Source of the DNA: Taeniopygia guttata
Taxonomy: Eukaryota > Chordata > Aves > Passeriformes > Estrildidae
DNA length: 64,000 bases
Assembly: GCF_048771995.1 (NCBI RefSeq)
Contig: NC_133063.1
Span: 18,166,063-18,230,062, forward strand
Direction: 5' to 3'
The translations under genes were made by a program, and so were the position numbers. A model generated the notes under the pieces. The model saw only the letters and a program-made list of their open reading frames with translations. It did no database searches and had not been told where the DNA came from. This document shows, piece by piece, positions 8,823-19,318 of this stretch; position 1 is the first letter of the stretch; the number at the start of each line of letters is the position of its first letter.

Positions 8823-10870
8823 TGGAGCCGGGACCTGCATTCCCTAGCAAGATGTCCCTTCTTCCCGCAGCCCCAGCAGGATCCCCGCGGGTGTGTTTGG
8901 GGCGGAGGCGCTGCGGCAGGCCGCCGTGCCGGCTGGGGGCAGCTCACCGCGATGTGACCCGCCTCCCCGCACTTGAAACACGCCATGGCATTGGTCAGGG
9001 TGTGGACGGCTGCCTGAATGGGCGTCAGGTGTTCCTCCCTAACTACGTGTCTGATCATGTCAGCCAGGCTAGCTCCGGCTGGCAGGGAGCGTAAGATATC
9101 CTTAGTAACAGAGTTGCACTGCTGGCGCAGGCAGTCGGCCACTACGGGGCCCTTTGCCTCTGCCGGCAGGGTGGAGGAGTCTATCGCTGCCTGCAGGCGA
9201 TCTACGAACTGTGTGAAGCTTTCGCTCTCTGCCTGCCTCACGGTGGACCACGGTGCCGGCTTGGCCACGACTCGGGAGGCGGCGCGGATAGCCTCCCTGG
9301 CAGCCCGAGTGGTCGCCCTGACCTCCTCAGCCTGCATCTGTGCGGCTTGCTGTTGTGGCGTGATCATATCATCATGCTTTCCTATCAGTCTGGATAAGCT
9401 CGATCTGTGCAGGGGCTGCCGCGCGCCGGACGCCTGGGCTAGCTGCTTTCTACAATTATCCTCCCATTCCTGCCTAAAGACGATCATTCCCGCCCCGTCC
9501 AATATCATACGCCCTATCCGTTCGATATCAAAGGGAAGCAAGTCATCGTTGCTAAAAAGACCATCGATTAATGTAGTAACTATAGCCGAGTTGATCCCCT
9601 TTTCCGCAATGGCTTTGACAATTGACTGTATATCCTTTGGGTTTATCGGGGTATATACCCTTTGCTGGTTCCCTTCCGGACCGGTAAGCCGTACCGAGAA
9701 GGCTTGTATGGCGGCCGCCGGGGACCATTCAGCACAAGCTATCTTTATTTTCCCCCAGTCGGTAAACTGGGCTGATTCGTATTGTAGTTGTTTTTCGGCG
9801 CGGCTTAGAGCTTTACTCGGCTTTGTTTCAAGCCGTGCCGGTTCCGTTTTGTCCGTATCGGAGCCATCGCTAGCCTCTGTCAGCTCCCCTGAGCTGGTAG
9901 AGCTGTTGCTGGTCTCCGAGCCGGAAGACGAGTGCCAGCGTACTTCCGGGGCTCCGCGCCGTTTTGTTCGGCCCCGAGCTCGCTCCTCCCCGTAGGGGTG
10001 GCGCCGCTCCCGCCCCCCCGGCTCGCCGCGCCTACCGCGGGGGGTGGTTTCTCCCTTATATGGTGGCAGCTTCGGATGGAGCCGCTGGTTGGTTCCGCGC
10101 TCCGTGCCCCTACCGCCCCCTTCTCCCGCGCGCGCATACCCGAGGTCGCGCTCCCCCCGGGTGTTCGCGCCGGGACCACCCGAGCCCCGCCCCTCTCCGC
10201 CGCTCCCGGCGCCATGTTCAAACGAGTAGGGGGGCGGCGTGGCGGCCCCGTCTTCCCAAGCCGCGGTTTCGGCGGCTCGGGCTTCTTTTAGCAGCCCTTG
10301 CCAGAAGCGCTCCGCGGGCTTTTGCGTCTCCGACATCGGATCGCGGGCGGGCGGCGGCGGCGGCTCGGAGGAATTTGCGGTCTCTCGGGGGGTTTGAGCG
10401 GTGGGGGGTTTCTGGGGATTTTCGGCGGCGGGGGTGTCGCGGGGGGTTCCTGCGGGGGGGGGTGGGCTCTGATCTGGGGGAGCGGGTGTCGCGTTGAGCC
10501 CCCCCGGGTCCCCGCTGCCGAGCGAATCGCTCTCAGGGGCAGTCTGCGTCCCCGCCCCCACACCGAGTTTAGGAGTAACTAATAAACACGTGCGCGCCGC
10601 GGTCCATGTCTCCTGCTCCTCTATCACTTTGCGTAGGGCTTTTTCTACTTTGCCCCACGCTTTAAGATTTCTGCCGCTGCCTGAGGATTTTGTGTCCTCG
10701 GCTAGCGCGGCAGTGCATTTGTCCCATATTTCCGGATGTAATACATCCACGGGGCGCTCGATTGCCCCTAGCTCAAGCAATCTCGCTACGGCAAGATGAA
10801 AGTCCTTGAGCGTACACCCAATACCCCACTGCGAATAAATAGCACTCACGATCCTGGCCATTGCGTCCAT
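8549..10870 (-). CDS. gag: Gag polyprotein (matrix, proline-rich linker, capsid, nucleocapsid)
   Basis: 773 codons from ATG (10870-10868) to TAA (8551-8549), uninterrupted. An N-terminal matrix region is followed by a long Pro/Ala/Glu-rich and then basic linker with two late-domain candidates, PPPY near residue 215 and LPPY near 271. The capsid follows from about residue 365 (ESAQFTDWGKIKIACAEWSP...) and carries the major homology region ESESFTQFVDRLQAAI near 545-565. Nucleocapsid has two CCHC knuckles, CFKCGEAGHIAVSC (about 631-644) and CWGCGKKGHLAREC (about 666-679), and a proline-rich tail. Gag assembles the particle and packages RNA. No myristoylation Gly follows the start (MDAMAR), as in alpharetroviruses. 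The start is chosen because it is the first ATG after the primer site and leads directly into the matrix region. The slip site to protease lies near its end. Confidence 0.94.
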   Translation of the reverse strand: MDAMARIVSAIYSQWGIGCTLKDFHLAVARLLELGAIERPVDVLHPEIWDKCTAALAEDTKSSGSGRNLKAWGKVEKALRKVIEEQETWTAARTCLLVTPKLGVGAGTQTAPESDSLGSGDPGGLNATPAPPDQSPPPPAGTPRDTPAAENPQKPPTAQTPRETANSSEPPPPPARDPMSETQKPAERFWQGLLKEARAAETAAWEDGAATPPPYSFEHGAGSGGEGRGSGGPGANTRGERDLGYARAGEGGGRGTERGTNQRLHPKLPPYKGETTPRGRRGEPGGRERRHPYGEERARGRTKRRGAPEVRWHSSSGSETSNSSTSSGELTEASDGSDTDKTEPARLETKPSKALSRAEKQLQYESAQFTDWGKIKIACAEWSPAAAIQAFSVRLTGPEGNQQRVYTPINPKDIQSIVKAIAEKGINSAIVTTLIDGLFSNDDLLPFDIERIGRMILDGAGMIVFRQEWEDNCRKQLAQASGARQPLHRSSLSRLIGKHDDMITPQQQAAQMQAEEVRATTRAAREAIRAASRVVAKPAPWSTVRQAESESFTQFVDRLQAAIDSSTLPAEAKGPVVADCLRQQCNSVTKDILRSLPAGASLADMIRHVVREEHLTPIQAAVHTLTNAMACFKCGEAGHIAVSCPQPARRPAAAPPPQTHPRGSCWGCGKKGHLARECRSRLQGNGKGRGPAGRTQPPPAANMRQPIHANPQWGREPSYPILPQEAANFIPLPASITAQPAAPSYPPPPQAAPVPQGQQGAPQNRTTPGWPWP
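8816..8822 (-). promoter_or_regulatory. Gag-to-pro -1 frameshift site (GGGAAAC)
   Basis: The minus strand reads G GGA AAC in the gag frame after the second zinc knuckle. This is the same heptamer used at the MPMV gag-pro junction. After a short purine spacer, GGGGAGG can pair with CCTCCTCC about 20 bases on, around a GGCCCGCGGGCC core, giving a strong hairpin or pseudoknot candidate. The -1 frame is open from here through the protease active site. Confidence 0.88.
10844..10850 (-). other. Candidate subgenomic splice donor inside gag
   Basis: The minus strand has C|GTGAGT with the GT at 10849-10848, directly after seven gag codons. Its phase matches the env acceptor at 5627. Avian leukosis viruses place their env donor just inside gag in the same way, so the spliced env message borrows the gag ATG. 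Here this is a prediction. Confidence 0.5.
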
Positions 10871-11003
10871 GACGCCCGCGGAGCCTGGGACGTCTCCCCT
10901 TACGCCTGGATACGGTCCGACCGTTCCGGCCGCTGCTTCTGTCCAGGTGTATCCTGTCCGCCGGGGGGTTTTTCCTTTTTTTTTTTTCTTTTTTCTTCTT
11001 TTC
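10871..11003 (-). other. Short proviral leader (5' untranslated region)
   Basis: About 133 bases separate the primer site from the gag ATG, short for a retrovirus. In the proviral sense it begins with an A/G-rich run (T-rich on the plus strand, 10969-11002) and then turns GC-rich. Packaging and dimer signals would be expected here and in the start of gag, but none can be recognised by eye. Confidence 0.6.
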
Positions 11004-11021
11004 TCCCGGGTTTCGGCACCA
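11004..11021 (-). other. Primer binding site for tRNA-Phe
   Basis: The minus strand reads TGGTGCCGAAACCCGGGA, three bases inside the 5' LTR. Its complement, TCCCGGGTTTCGGCACCA, is the 3' end of vertebrate tRNA-Phe (acceptor strand TTTCGGC plus ACCA and the T-arm end), an 18-base match. Avian leukosis viruses use tRNA-Trp and MPMV uses tRNA-Lys, so this choice marks a separate lineage. Confidence 0.9.
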
Positions 11022-11024
11022 GTA

Positions 11025-11385
11025 TGTTGCCTTTATAAAAGACAACGAGGGACCTGGTTCAGATGGCAGCACGGCAGCCTGGTCTCGGCCGGGCTACTCG
11101 GGCTAATCAACAGACGCAGACACCAATATGGCAGACGGTTGAAAAGCGTTTATTATCCTATCTCGTGGGTTTAAATAGTTTTTAGGGGTCTTTGCTACGT
11201 CAGAGGGGGGTTGGGGGTCGTAGGGGTTAGTTGGGTAGTGGAAATTTACTAGGGCCGGTGTGGCTGCATTCCTCTGAGGCTTCTGGAGTTAATAGATAGC
11301 GTGGGGGAGAGTGAGAGGGGGATGGGTCTATCTTTCCGTCACATCCCGTGTTGGTCTTCCGCTCCGCCTGTCCCTATCTACCACA
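11025..11385 (-). repeat. 5' LTR of the provirus
   Basis: 361 bp, the transcriptional start side of the provirus. In the proviral sense U3 begins TGTGGTAG and contains TGACGTA (11202-11196, a CRE/ATF-like half site), an ACTATTTAAACC TATA element and AATAAACGC, followed by CCATATTGGTGTCTGC. The spacing and wording of TATTTAA...AATAAACGC...CATTGGTGT closely parallel avian leukosis/Rous-type LTRs. It ends CTTTTATAAAGGCAACA. Confidence 0.97.
11149..11177 (-). promoter_or_regulatory. LTR core promoter and polyadenylation signal
   Basis: On the minus strand CTATTTAAAC (TATA-like, about 11177-11168) is followed about 20 bases later by AATAAA (11154-11149). The start of transcription is expected near or just after AATAAA, giving a very short R region, as in avian leukosis viruses. 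The matching elements in the 3' LTR would serve as the 3'-end signal. Confidence 0.7.
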
Positions 11386-11391
11386 AATTTC
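11386..11391. repeat. Target-site duplication, right copy (AATTTC)
   Basis: An exact match to 2173-2178, directly outside the right LTR. Confidence 0.93.
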
Positions 11392-12869
11392 TCTGCAAAT
11401 GGAAAAGGAGAAAGAAGGGAATATTTATACCTAAAATTAGTTATTTGAGATTGTGTTTAGGTGGCTTAGAAAAGATTTGGCAAAGTCTGCCTTGAGGAGA
11501 AATAATTGGAAATTAGTGGAAACAATTAATTTTTATTCAGTTATTTTACAAATGCTGAAAATTATTGTTATGAACAACACCAGCAGTTACCTCATGAGGT
11601 TACATGGCCTCTGTGGTTTAGATCAAATGAGCACAATGATCTCTTTGGGATGCAGATCCTGCCAGCCTCAGACAAGATGCTGAGGAGGATGAAGGTGGTT
11701 GGGCTCAAACTTGAGGGACACACTTGACAATGACAAAATTATTATTGTTAATAATAATGTAATTATTTTATTTTTTAAATTTTGTCCCATTAGTATCCCT
11801 CTTCCATGAAGCTTACAAAAACATATATATAGCAGGAATAAGGCCACATATACAGATAGTTCACTACACTCTTTGGCCCAGCAAAGACCTGAAATATTAA
11901 TAGATACTCATGTATATTTAATAAGAGCATACTCCAATAGTACTACAGTTAATTTTCATATGTGAAAATAGATCTGTCTAATAGATCTATTGAAATTAAT
12001 TTAGGTAGTGGAATGCAGCTATTCTAACCTAACTGACTCCAAGAAATAAGAGATAAGCATCCACTCTTCTGTGAAGGGTCAAATCTCTGAGCAAGGCTCA
12101 ATTACCATGAAATCCTGCAATATGTTTAAAATTCATCTGGATTTCAGTAAAAATATCAATTTGCACATTTACAGCACAACTGCAGACTGCAGTCAGAAAT
12201 GACTGGGTCTCTGCCATTAATTGAAGAGGTAACTGGGCTTTAAAACTGATTTTGATTTGTCAAGTTTTATGCAGAAGATCGAGTCTGCTCCAGAGTTAAA
12301 TTTTATTTTAGTTCTATAAAAAGAGCACATAAATCTGGTAGACTTCTAAAGCAGAAGTGTGAAAGGAAACAGATATTCCTTGAAGGACCTTGAGTTTATT
12401 TAAATTTTATATTAACTGGAAAAAATCTCAATATTTAGTAAATAAATACTTTGTATTTTATTTTGAATATGCAATGCAAATACATCTTAGTGTATACAAA
12501 GTCTCCTCTCTTCAAGATTCTTATTTCTGAACACAACTTTAGTAGGATCTCATTAGCTTTTGGTAAGTTCAGCTTTTACTTCTATTCAGTTTCCAAATTC
12601 TTTTCTGACATTTTTCTGATTTTTCTTCCCTTTTAGATTAATGACATTTCTTGTCCCTTTTATCTCATCTTGATCTCTATCATTTACTGCTCTCTGTCTC
12701 CCTGTTTCTCCTTCTCTCTTCCCAGCTTTAATACGTTGACCACTTTAGCCTATTTCCTCATTCTCCTGTACTTATGTGTAATATAGATAATTTGTGCCTG
12801 TAGGATGATATGTATGTAATATTTCATATTATTAAAAAGCATACAAGTCAGTACTATGGGGTTTGCCTC
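11392..12869. other. Intergenic AT-rich DNA, no gene seen
   Basis: No supported gene or repeat. Only short frames without domain signal and scattered A/T-rich tracts are present. Confidence 0.55.
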
Positions 12870-13388
12870 ACATATGTTGAAACTGTCTATGATAAGATCT
12901 CATTTACAAGTTAATACATGTAGCCCATCTGGGTTGTTTCTCAAGGTGATCCAGGAACTCCTGAGCTATGATCATCGTGACAACAACCCAAGATTGCAAT
13001 CACTGGAATCATCCAAAAGGATATATCTCAATGCCGAGTTCCTGTAACTCCATCAAGGATGTACATTGCTTCCAAGACACCGGATTGTTCAACTCAGCAC
13101 AGAGAAAAGAGACTTTATGAATATGTGGGACTTTGAATGGAAAGAAAAGGCTGATCGCCAAAATCCCAGCCTCGAGTAAAATAAACCACATAAAGACCTC
13201 CTGCGCAGGACACTCGGTGTGCAGCACAGGAGACCCTCTGCTGTAGCGGTCAGGCCTCTGTCTCACCCAGCGCTGATGCCGGGCTCAGCACCACCCTTTT
13301 CTTTGTGGCTGGCTCAGATAGAATTCAATAGCTAAATAAAATTATTTTTTATTTTTTAATTTGGCTGGATTAATTTTTACTTATAACT
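12870..13388 (+). repeat. Old solo LTR, family shared with 26.5-27.2 kb
   Basis: This block aligns over most of its length with 26526-27172. Shared landmarks are a TGATCATCG segment, the run from AAAAGGCTGATCGCCAAAATC to the TATA-like region, CACCCAGCGCTGATGCCGGGCTC, CTTTGTGGCTG, a GATAGAATT block, an AATAAA, and TTGGCTGGATTAATTTTTACTTATAACT. Plus orientation follows from the order of TATA-like region, AATAAA and T-rich end. No internal retroviral region is attached, so it is most likely a solo LTR. The ends are approximate and no target duplication was found. Confidence 0.6.
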
Positions 13389-16300
13389 TACTCATTTTAC
13401 TTTCACTTGATGAGAATTTTTTCTTTTAATGTCCTTGTCTATTTTTACTGCTGAATAGAACTCTGATTAAGTCTTGCTTAAAATAAGTCTTTACTCAGTT
13501 ACCATTTTAGGGGGTAGAATTGCCTTTGAAATATTGTTAGGAAAGGATTATTATAATCAGATTTTAAATTTTTTGCACTAGGTCTGCTATTCAGTGCTTA
13601 GCTGCTTTTCATCGTTCTGAATATGGTTGCTAGATACTTTTGTTCATTGCATCCTTCCCTGGAGCTCCCTTTTCTCTTAAACCTTCTCAAGAGTAACATC
13701 TCACCCCAAAAATGTTTCTGAATCTACAATAGCAAAAATACACTAAGCAAATGATAAACAAATAAATCACAAAACTGTGGGCACATGAGAGTGTGCAGCC
13801 ACTCTACATGTGCCCACCTTTCTTCATCAGCAGCACCACTGTCCCAGGCAGCTGTCTGAGAAGTGGGTAGATGTGCAAATGCATAAAGATTTTTTCTTTT
13901 GTATATTAGGCAAGTCACAAATTAGCCACAATTATAACAGTAAATAGAACCTTTGTGCCTTTCTTTAAAGTATGGAAAGTTAATTGGTTTATACCTTTCT
14001 TACAGGTGGCATTTAGTGCCTCACTTTGTTAATTAGCTTGTGGGACAACACACTTTCATTTTTTGTTTTCATTATTTTATGGCATAGACCTTCATTAATT
14101 TTCTCATAGTGTTTCAAATGGATGTGATTAACAGGCTTGTTCTGCTGTTTCATGGCACCCTGTTCATCACATTAAAGCAGTCAGAGTGAATTACCATAGT
14201 GAAAAACTGTCAATCACCTTGCTGGCAGCCTAAATAGACCAGCTTTTTGTCATCACCTGATGATGCATGGACACTGGGATAGCCTCTGGAGCGCATAGAT
14301 CAAGGAAATACAAGTTAACTGCAGATAAGAGAGGCAAAGGCCAGAATTTCAATCAAAAGAAGCCAATGATTTGAAGAACAAGGGAACCAGGGCTCAATGT
14401 TCCCCTAGGAAACCCAAGGCAAGAGCTGCAAGACTTCACAAGAAGCACACAAGGTAAGAAGGAAGAGGATTAATGGAGCAGGCATTCAGTTATAAGAGAA
14501 AGAATCCTGAATATTCTATACAGGGAATACTTACAAAGAGTGGGTTTGAAGAGTGGAGGGAACAAGGTTTTCAGCATGGAGTTAATGCAACTACATCCAC
14601 ATTACTGTGTAGCTGGAGGGTTGAGAGTCCTGCCTGAGGACCCACAGATGTGGAAAGCTTTGCAAAGGCCCTCAGCTGTCTTCAAAGTGCTTCAAGACTT
14701 GATGCACCTCAAGACTTCATGCCTTCTCACATCTCATTTTCCCTTCACATAACATCATTATTGTGTGCAAAGTGGTTAATTTCCTTATTGTTCTTTAGCA
14801 GATCGAATGAGGAAGAGAATGGGGTTCTTGGGATTTGCACATATGTTACTCTAATTTGTTGCTTCCCAGAGGAGATATTCCACAGCTTACAGTGAGATCA
14901 TGATTTTCCAGTTACAGAAAATGGAATCTGAGGAGCATGCCAGCACCAGTGCAGATGGACTGGGAATTGTACACAAAGTGTGAGCTTTGAATATAGATCA
15001 AAAAGTGTGAGGAAATGAAAACCTCTGATGATTATATCAAAGCATTTAATTAGAGATGAAAGTATAGCTACCCACTATATATTTCAAGGACCTTTACCAT
15101 TAAAAGTCATGGTAAGCACAGTGTATATCGGACTCCTGTACTTCCCAAAGTATTGTGTTTCATGAAGAGTTGAACAACCTCACAGGTGCACACCAGGGCT
15201 TTTAATTGTATAGTATTGTGTTGGAACTTTTCCCTGAGCAACAAAAATATCCATGAGACAAATGAATACAGTTGCAAACACCTGTGGATTTCTTATTCAT
15301 TTGTTAATTAATTTATTCTTTTCTCAGTGTGCCTGAAAAAAAATTAATCTGTATTTATCAGAAGAGTGGCTTATTTTACAGCTTATTACCCAATTTTTAT
15401 TACATATAATACATACTCATACATGCCAAAAGAAATTGTTATTGAGAGGCAGAATGCAAATTAAATATATATTTTATTCAATGGGAATGCCAGTATAGCT
15501 AAGATGTTGAATGCTGTTTTTTAAAAGATCACTGCTACTTAACATGTAAATATTTACATAATGTAGAAATGTACTCAGAAGGTCCAAACATTAACAAAAA
15601 GCACCACAGTCAGCAAGTATTGATCTATTTTTCAGGGAAAGAGACACTACAAAAATGGACACAATTTGAATTAGGAAACAATCCAAATTAATATTCTATA
15701 TATGACAGAATACAGGAGAATATATCATCTGCTGTGAGAAAGAGCAGTTACTCCCTTTAAAGTTTATTTATTCCCAGATAGCATTGGATTAAGGCTGGAC
15801 TACAAATAAAGAGGAAAGGTGTCATGACAAGTTTGCATTTGGAAGGTTTCATCTAACTCAATAAGTGTAAATGACATAAGCATGAGCATTTGTCTCCAAT
15901 CACTATGTACTGTTCTGAAAGTATATAACAATTTCAATCCTGAAACTCAGAAGCAGGAAAATGTGAAAAATTAATGAGATAGTTGCAGACCTCTGTCAGT
16001 TCCAGCTTGCATCTCAACCACAATGCTGGTGGCAGGTACGCAGTTAAAGCTTGGCATTTCCCAAGGGGAACTTCAGCAGCAAAAACCCAAGAAAGCTCTG
16101 ATGAATCCTGATTCATATTCAACTACACTATACCTTAACTTTATGGCAATCATTCATGTAAAACTGTATTAAAATATTGCTGTTGAAATGTCGTTGAAAA
16201 TGTCATTGATATGGCAGGTCTGGAAGTGCAATTCCAGTCGCTTTTAATGAAGTTTTCCTTTAATGCCTTTAAGCTAATGATTTAGTTTCCCACATCATAA

Positions 16301-18729
16301 GATGCTTACTTTGGTGCCTTCATTGTACATTTTCTATCTTCAGTATTGTTCTGAGATCTCACTTTTCAGATGTGGGAAACACTAAGCAGTGCATCTAATA
16401 TATGGACAAGGAAGGAAGAGGGGGCCTCATAGCATTGTTGTGGCACTTTGTGAGTGCTCAGCCTCTTGTTTCTTCTGAGTGTGTGTTGGTTTTTTTCTTC
16501 TTTATGCAAGTAGAAGTGTACTGCTCGTTTTTCTCACCATTATCCTATTGTCCTGCTTTCTTGAATTGCTTTTCTTTCCTCTGCTGCAGGCAGATACCCC
16601 ACCAAGCTCCAGTGCAGATGATGAAGAGAAGCATCACACCTAGCAAAATGCTGGAGAATGAGGTCATGGCTTTCCTAAAAGCATAAGCCTGGGGAGTCTG
16701 TCAACCTGAATTTAAAAACATCAGGTGACTCTTGCAGGATAGCCTGCTTTGTTCTAATGTAAATCAACCACAGAGTTAAAATGCCCCCACATCTTTCTCT
16801 GCCAATTTTGGATGTGTTGGCATCAGTTTCTCGTCTTGGATTCCCTGTCTCTCTCTGCAGTAGTCTGGAATCCTTTGATACCCTATGGTTTTTTCCTTGC
16901 TTTCCTGGTAGTTATACACAGAAAGGAAGGTATCTTTGGATGCATTTTTTTTATAAATTGTGCATTCCAGGTGCATTCCTGGCTCTTCTTTACACCATAT
17001 AATTGTCTTAATTTCAGAAAGGGGATGCTGGTCTTGGTACACTATTTGGGTATCAATCTCTGTGCCATACAAAGAGTGTTTTTAGCTCCCTATTTCTCTG
17101 TGCTTCTCTTGCCCAAGGCCATACTCCTGGCATTTCTGATGCTTCATCATTGCAAAAGTTCATGTTGAGTTACTTTATATGCCTGCTCTATTCCTCAAAC
17201 TTTTCAGGGGACATTTAGTCGTAAAATATCTCCTCTTTGGAATTTCTCAGTCAGACCATATTAACAATATTTCTGGTTATTCTTTATTATTGCCTCATTC
17301 TTATTTGATCTATGTTTAGATCAATAAATGTTATCCATAAATGTCAGCTAAAGAGTTTCATATGAAAAGTGTATAAGTGGCCTCCGGAGTTAAAAAAAAA
17401 AACCCAAAAACAAGCTACTTCAAGAAGATTTCTTCCTTAATAATTGCTTTTTCTGATATATCCATTCAGACAATTGTTAATTTATGTGCTCTCTTACATA
17501 GCACAGTTCCACTTTGTCTTTCTTTTTGAATCATAGTATTTTTGTTACGAAGTGCCCCATGAAAGTCCACACATGTTAAATACATGAAATTACTTGTATC
17601 AGTTAAAATTTATAATTTCACCAAAGGAATAACTCAAGTTTCCTCAACAAGACCTACTTTCCAAAAGAAAAGTACAGATTTTACTAAAAAAACTGGAGAG
17701 TTATAAGTAGGAAGAAATAACTACTTCAGATGAAGCGCAGACAAGCTAGAAAAGAAAAAAAAAAAAGAAAAACAAAACAAAACAAAACAAAATTTTAAGT
17801 GTGTGATGAAGAATAAGACAGGAAAATATAGTTATTTTTTCATGGCTTGAAATTTTTTTCTAACATGGCAGCATGAAAGCCCATAATGGAGGTAAGAGTA
17901 TGAAATGCTTATTTTTTTAAATTTATTTACTTATTTATGCTACTCTGAATTGTCTCTGCAACAATGTGCTATAGAAATTAAAATTAGTGTCCTAGGATGA
18001 CCCAAAGCGTTGTATTCCATATCCATCTGTACCAAAAAATTGTTACTTTAATGCCCAGGGGTGCGCCTGGAAATGGAATGGCAAGACTGGGAGGTTTGCC
18101 CTGCTCTGCCCTGCTGTCTCAGGCCATGAGAAAGGGAAAGCCCCCCTACAAGTTCTGGACCTAACCAAGTCCCAGCTGCTAGAGCATGCCAGACTGCCTG
18201 TCTCAACAGAAGTGCTGCTGCTCTGAAGGATAAGCAGTAAAGAGGGGGAGGAAGGCTGATGCCACCTTTCCTTTTTCTCCCTACACAAGATTACCTGTGG
18301 CAACCTTCATCTTGGGAGGGCAGGAGTTACCCTGCCATTTTGGGTTTCTCTTTGTTCCTGAGGAGTTTGTGAGATCTAGAGATTTCGTAGACAGTGATTA
18401 TCCACTTTTTTTCCCTGTTGCTGCTTTGCTTGTTAGTAAATTGGGCTTTTTTTCCCTTATTTCTTTTCATGTTAATTTTCTCCTTATTGGAGGAAAGAGA
18501 TTGGTTGAAACTAAGGGGAGGTAACCCAATTTAGAGTGTCCATCTTTTAAACTGTCTTAAACCAGAACACATTGTCGTTCTTCCACATATGTCTCTAATA
18601 GTTGATATATTTATGGTCAGACCTTGAACTGCCAAATTATTTTCTATAGTGGCACAATCCCGTATTCTTGTTTCCATCTCAAAATTTGCATTTCAAAATG
18701 CACCTCAAAGCACCATTTCTGGGAGCAGG
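13389..18729. other. Intergenic AT-rich DNA with low-complexity tracts
   Basis: No gene is supported; the longest frames (about 90-120 codons near 16.4 and 16.8-17.2 kb) show no domain. A-rich runs occur at about 17391-17409 and 17753-17794, the latter ending in an (AAAAC)n stretch. Confidence 0.55.
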
Positions 18730-18935
18730 TCATAGAATCATAGAATCACACAATGGGTTGTAAAAGACTTTAAAGGTCGTCTTATTCCAGCCTCCCTGGG
18801 AGACATTCCATTAGACCAGGCTGCTCATCCAGTCTGGCTTTAAACAGATAGGGCATCTGCAACTTCTCTGGACAGCCTGTTTCAGGGCCTCAGCTTGTTT
18901 TTCTTTCTTGAGGAAAGTAAGTACATTTTTTCTCA
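18730..18935 (-). repeat. CR1 LINE fragment (3' end, inverted)
   Basis: The plus strand starts TCATAGAATCATAGAATCAC, continues with 'gttgtaaaagactttaaaggtc' and a 'ttccagcctccctgggagac' block, and ends near 'ctctggacagcctgtttcag'. This is the inverted 3' part of an avian CR1. It is older and more diverged than the copy at 47.6 kb. Confidence 0.85.
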
Positions 18936-19318
18936 AAAATCTATATCTACACAGATAATACATCCATTTTCCCTTTAGAAACACACTTTAGGTTGAAAAG
19001 TGTACAAGAAAATAGGAAATGCAAAAATTGGGAATAATTTTATTCTCCCCCTCAAACACTTGCAGTACAATGCAGCCCTTACAGAAAAACAGACTTCTTT
19101 GGCTTCCTTCTAGCAGGGAGCACCAGGTGTTTCTTAGAAGGGGACAATGGCTAAGTGGAAAAGGCATTTGTACAAAGGGATGTCCTTAACACACACAGTT
19201 GTGTGCAGGGCAGGGCTTTGTTCCAGTGAAAGCATGGACCTGCTATCAAAGTGCTTTATGGATACATCCTACCAGCCCTGAATGAGGATGTAGGCCAGCA
19301 GAAGTTGCTCTTTTGTCA

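Larger units (their letters stand above)
2179..11385 (-). mobile_element. Full-length class II endogenous retrovirus with env-interrupting gag cassette
   Basis: This is a 9207-bp provirus read on the minus strand. The order is 5' LTR (11025-11385), tRNA-Phe primer site, gag, pro, pol, env 5' part, gag-derived cassette, env 3' part, polypurine tract, 3' LTR (2179-2539). It has TG...CA ends and a 6-bp target duplication. Gag, protease and pol sit in three frames linked by two -1 slip sites, the betaretrovirus/MPMV plan. The LTR core resembles avian leukosis-type LTRs, and env is of the gamma/D type. The 3/361 LTR difference indicates a recent insertion, about 2 million years if the avian neutral rate is near 2e-9 per site per year (inference). 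Pol looks intact; env is destroyed. The provirus is about 41 kb upstream of, and antisense to, the exon at 52.15 kb. Confidence 0.95.

Noticed and set aside
8438-10582. Plus-strand frames of 80-325 codons over gag and protease
   Set aside because: The minus strand encodes recognised Gag and protease domains. The plus-strand frames contain antisense copies only.
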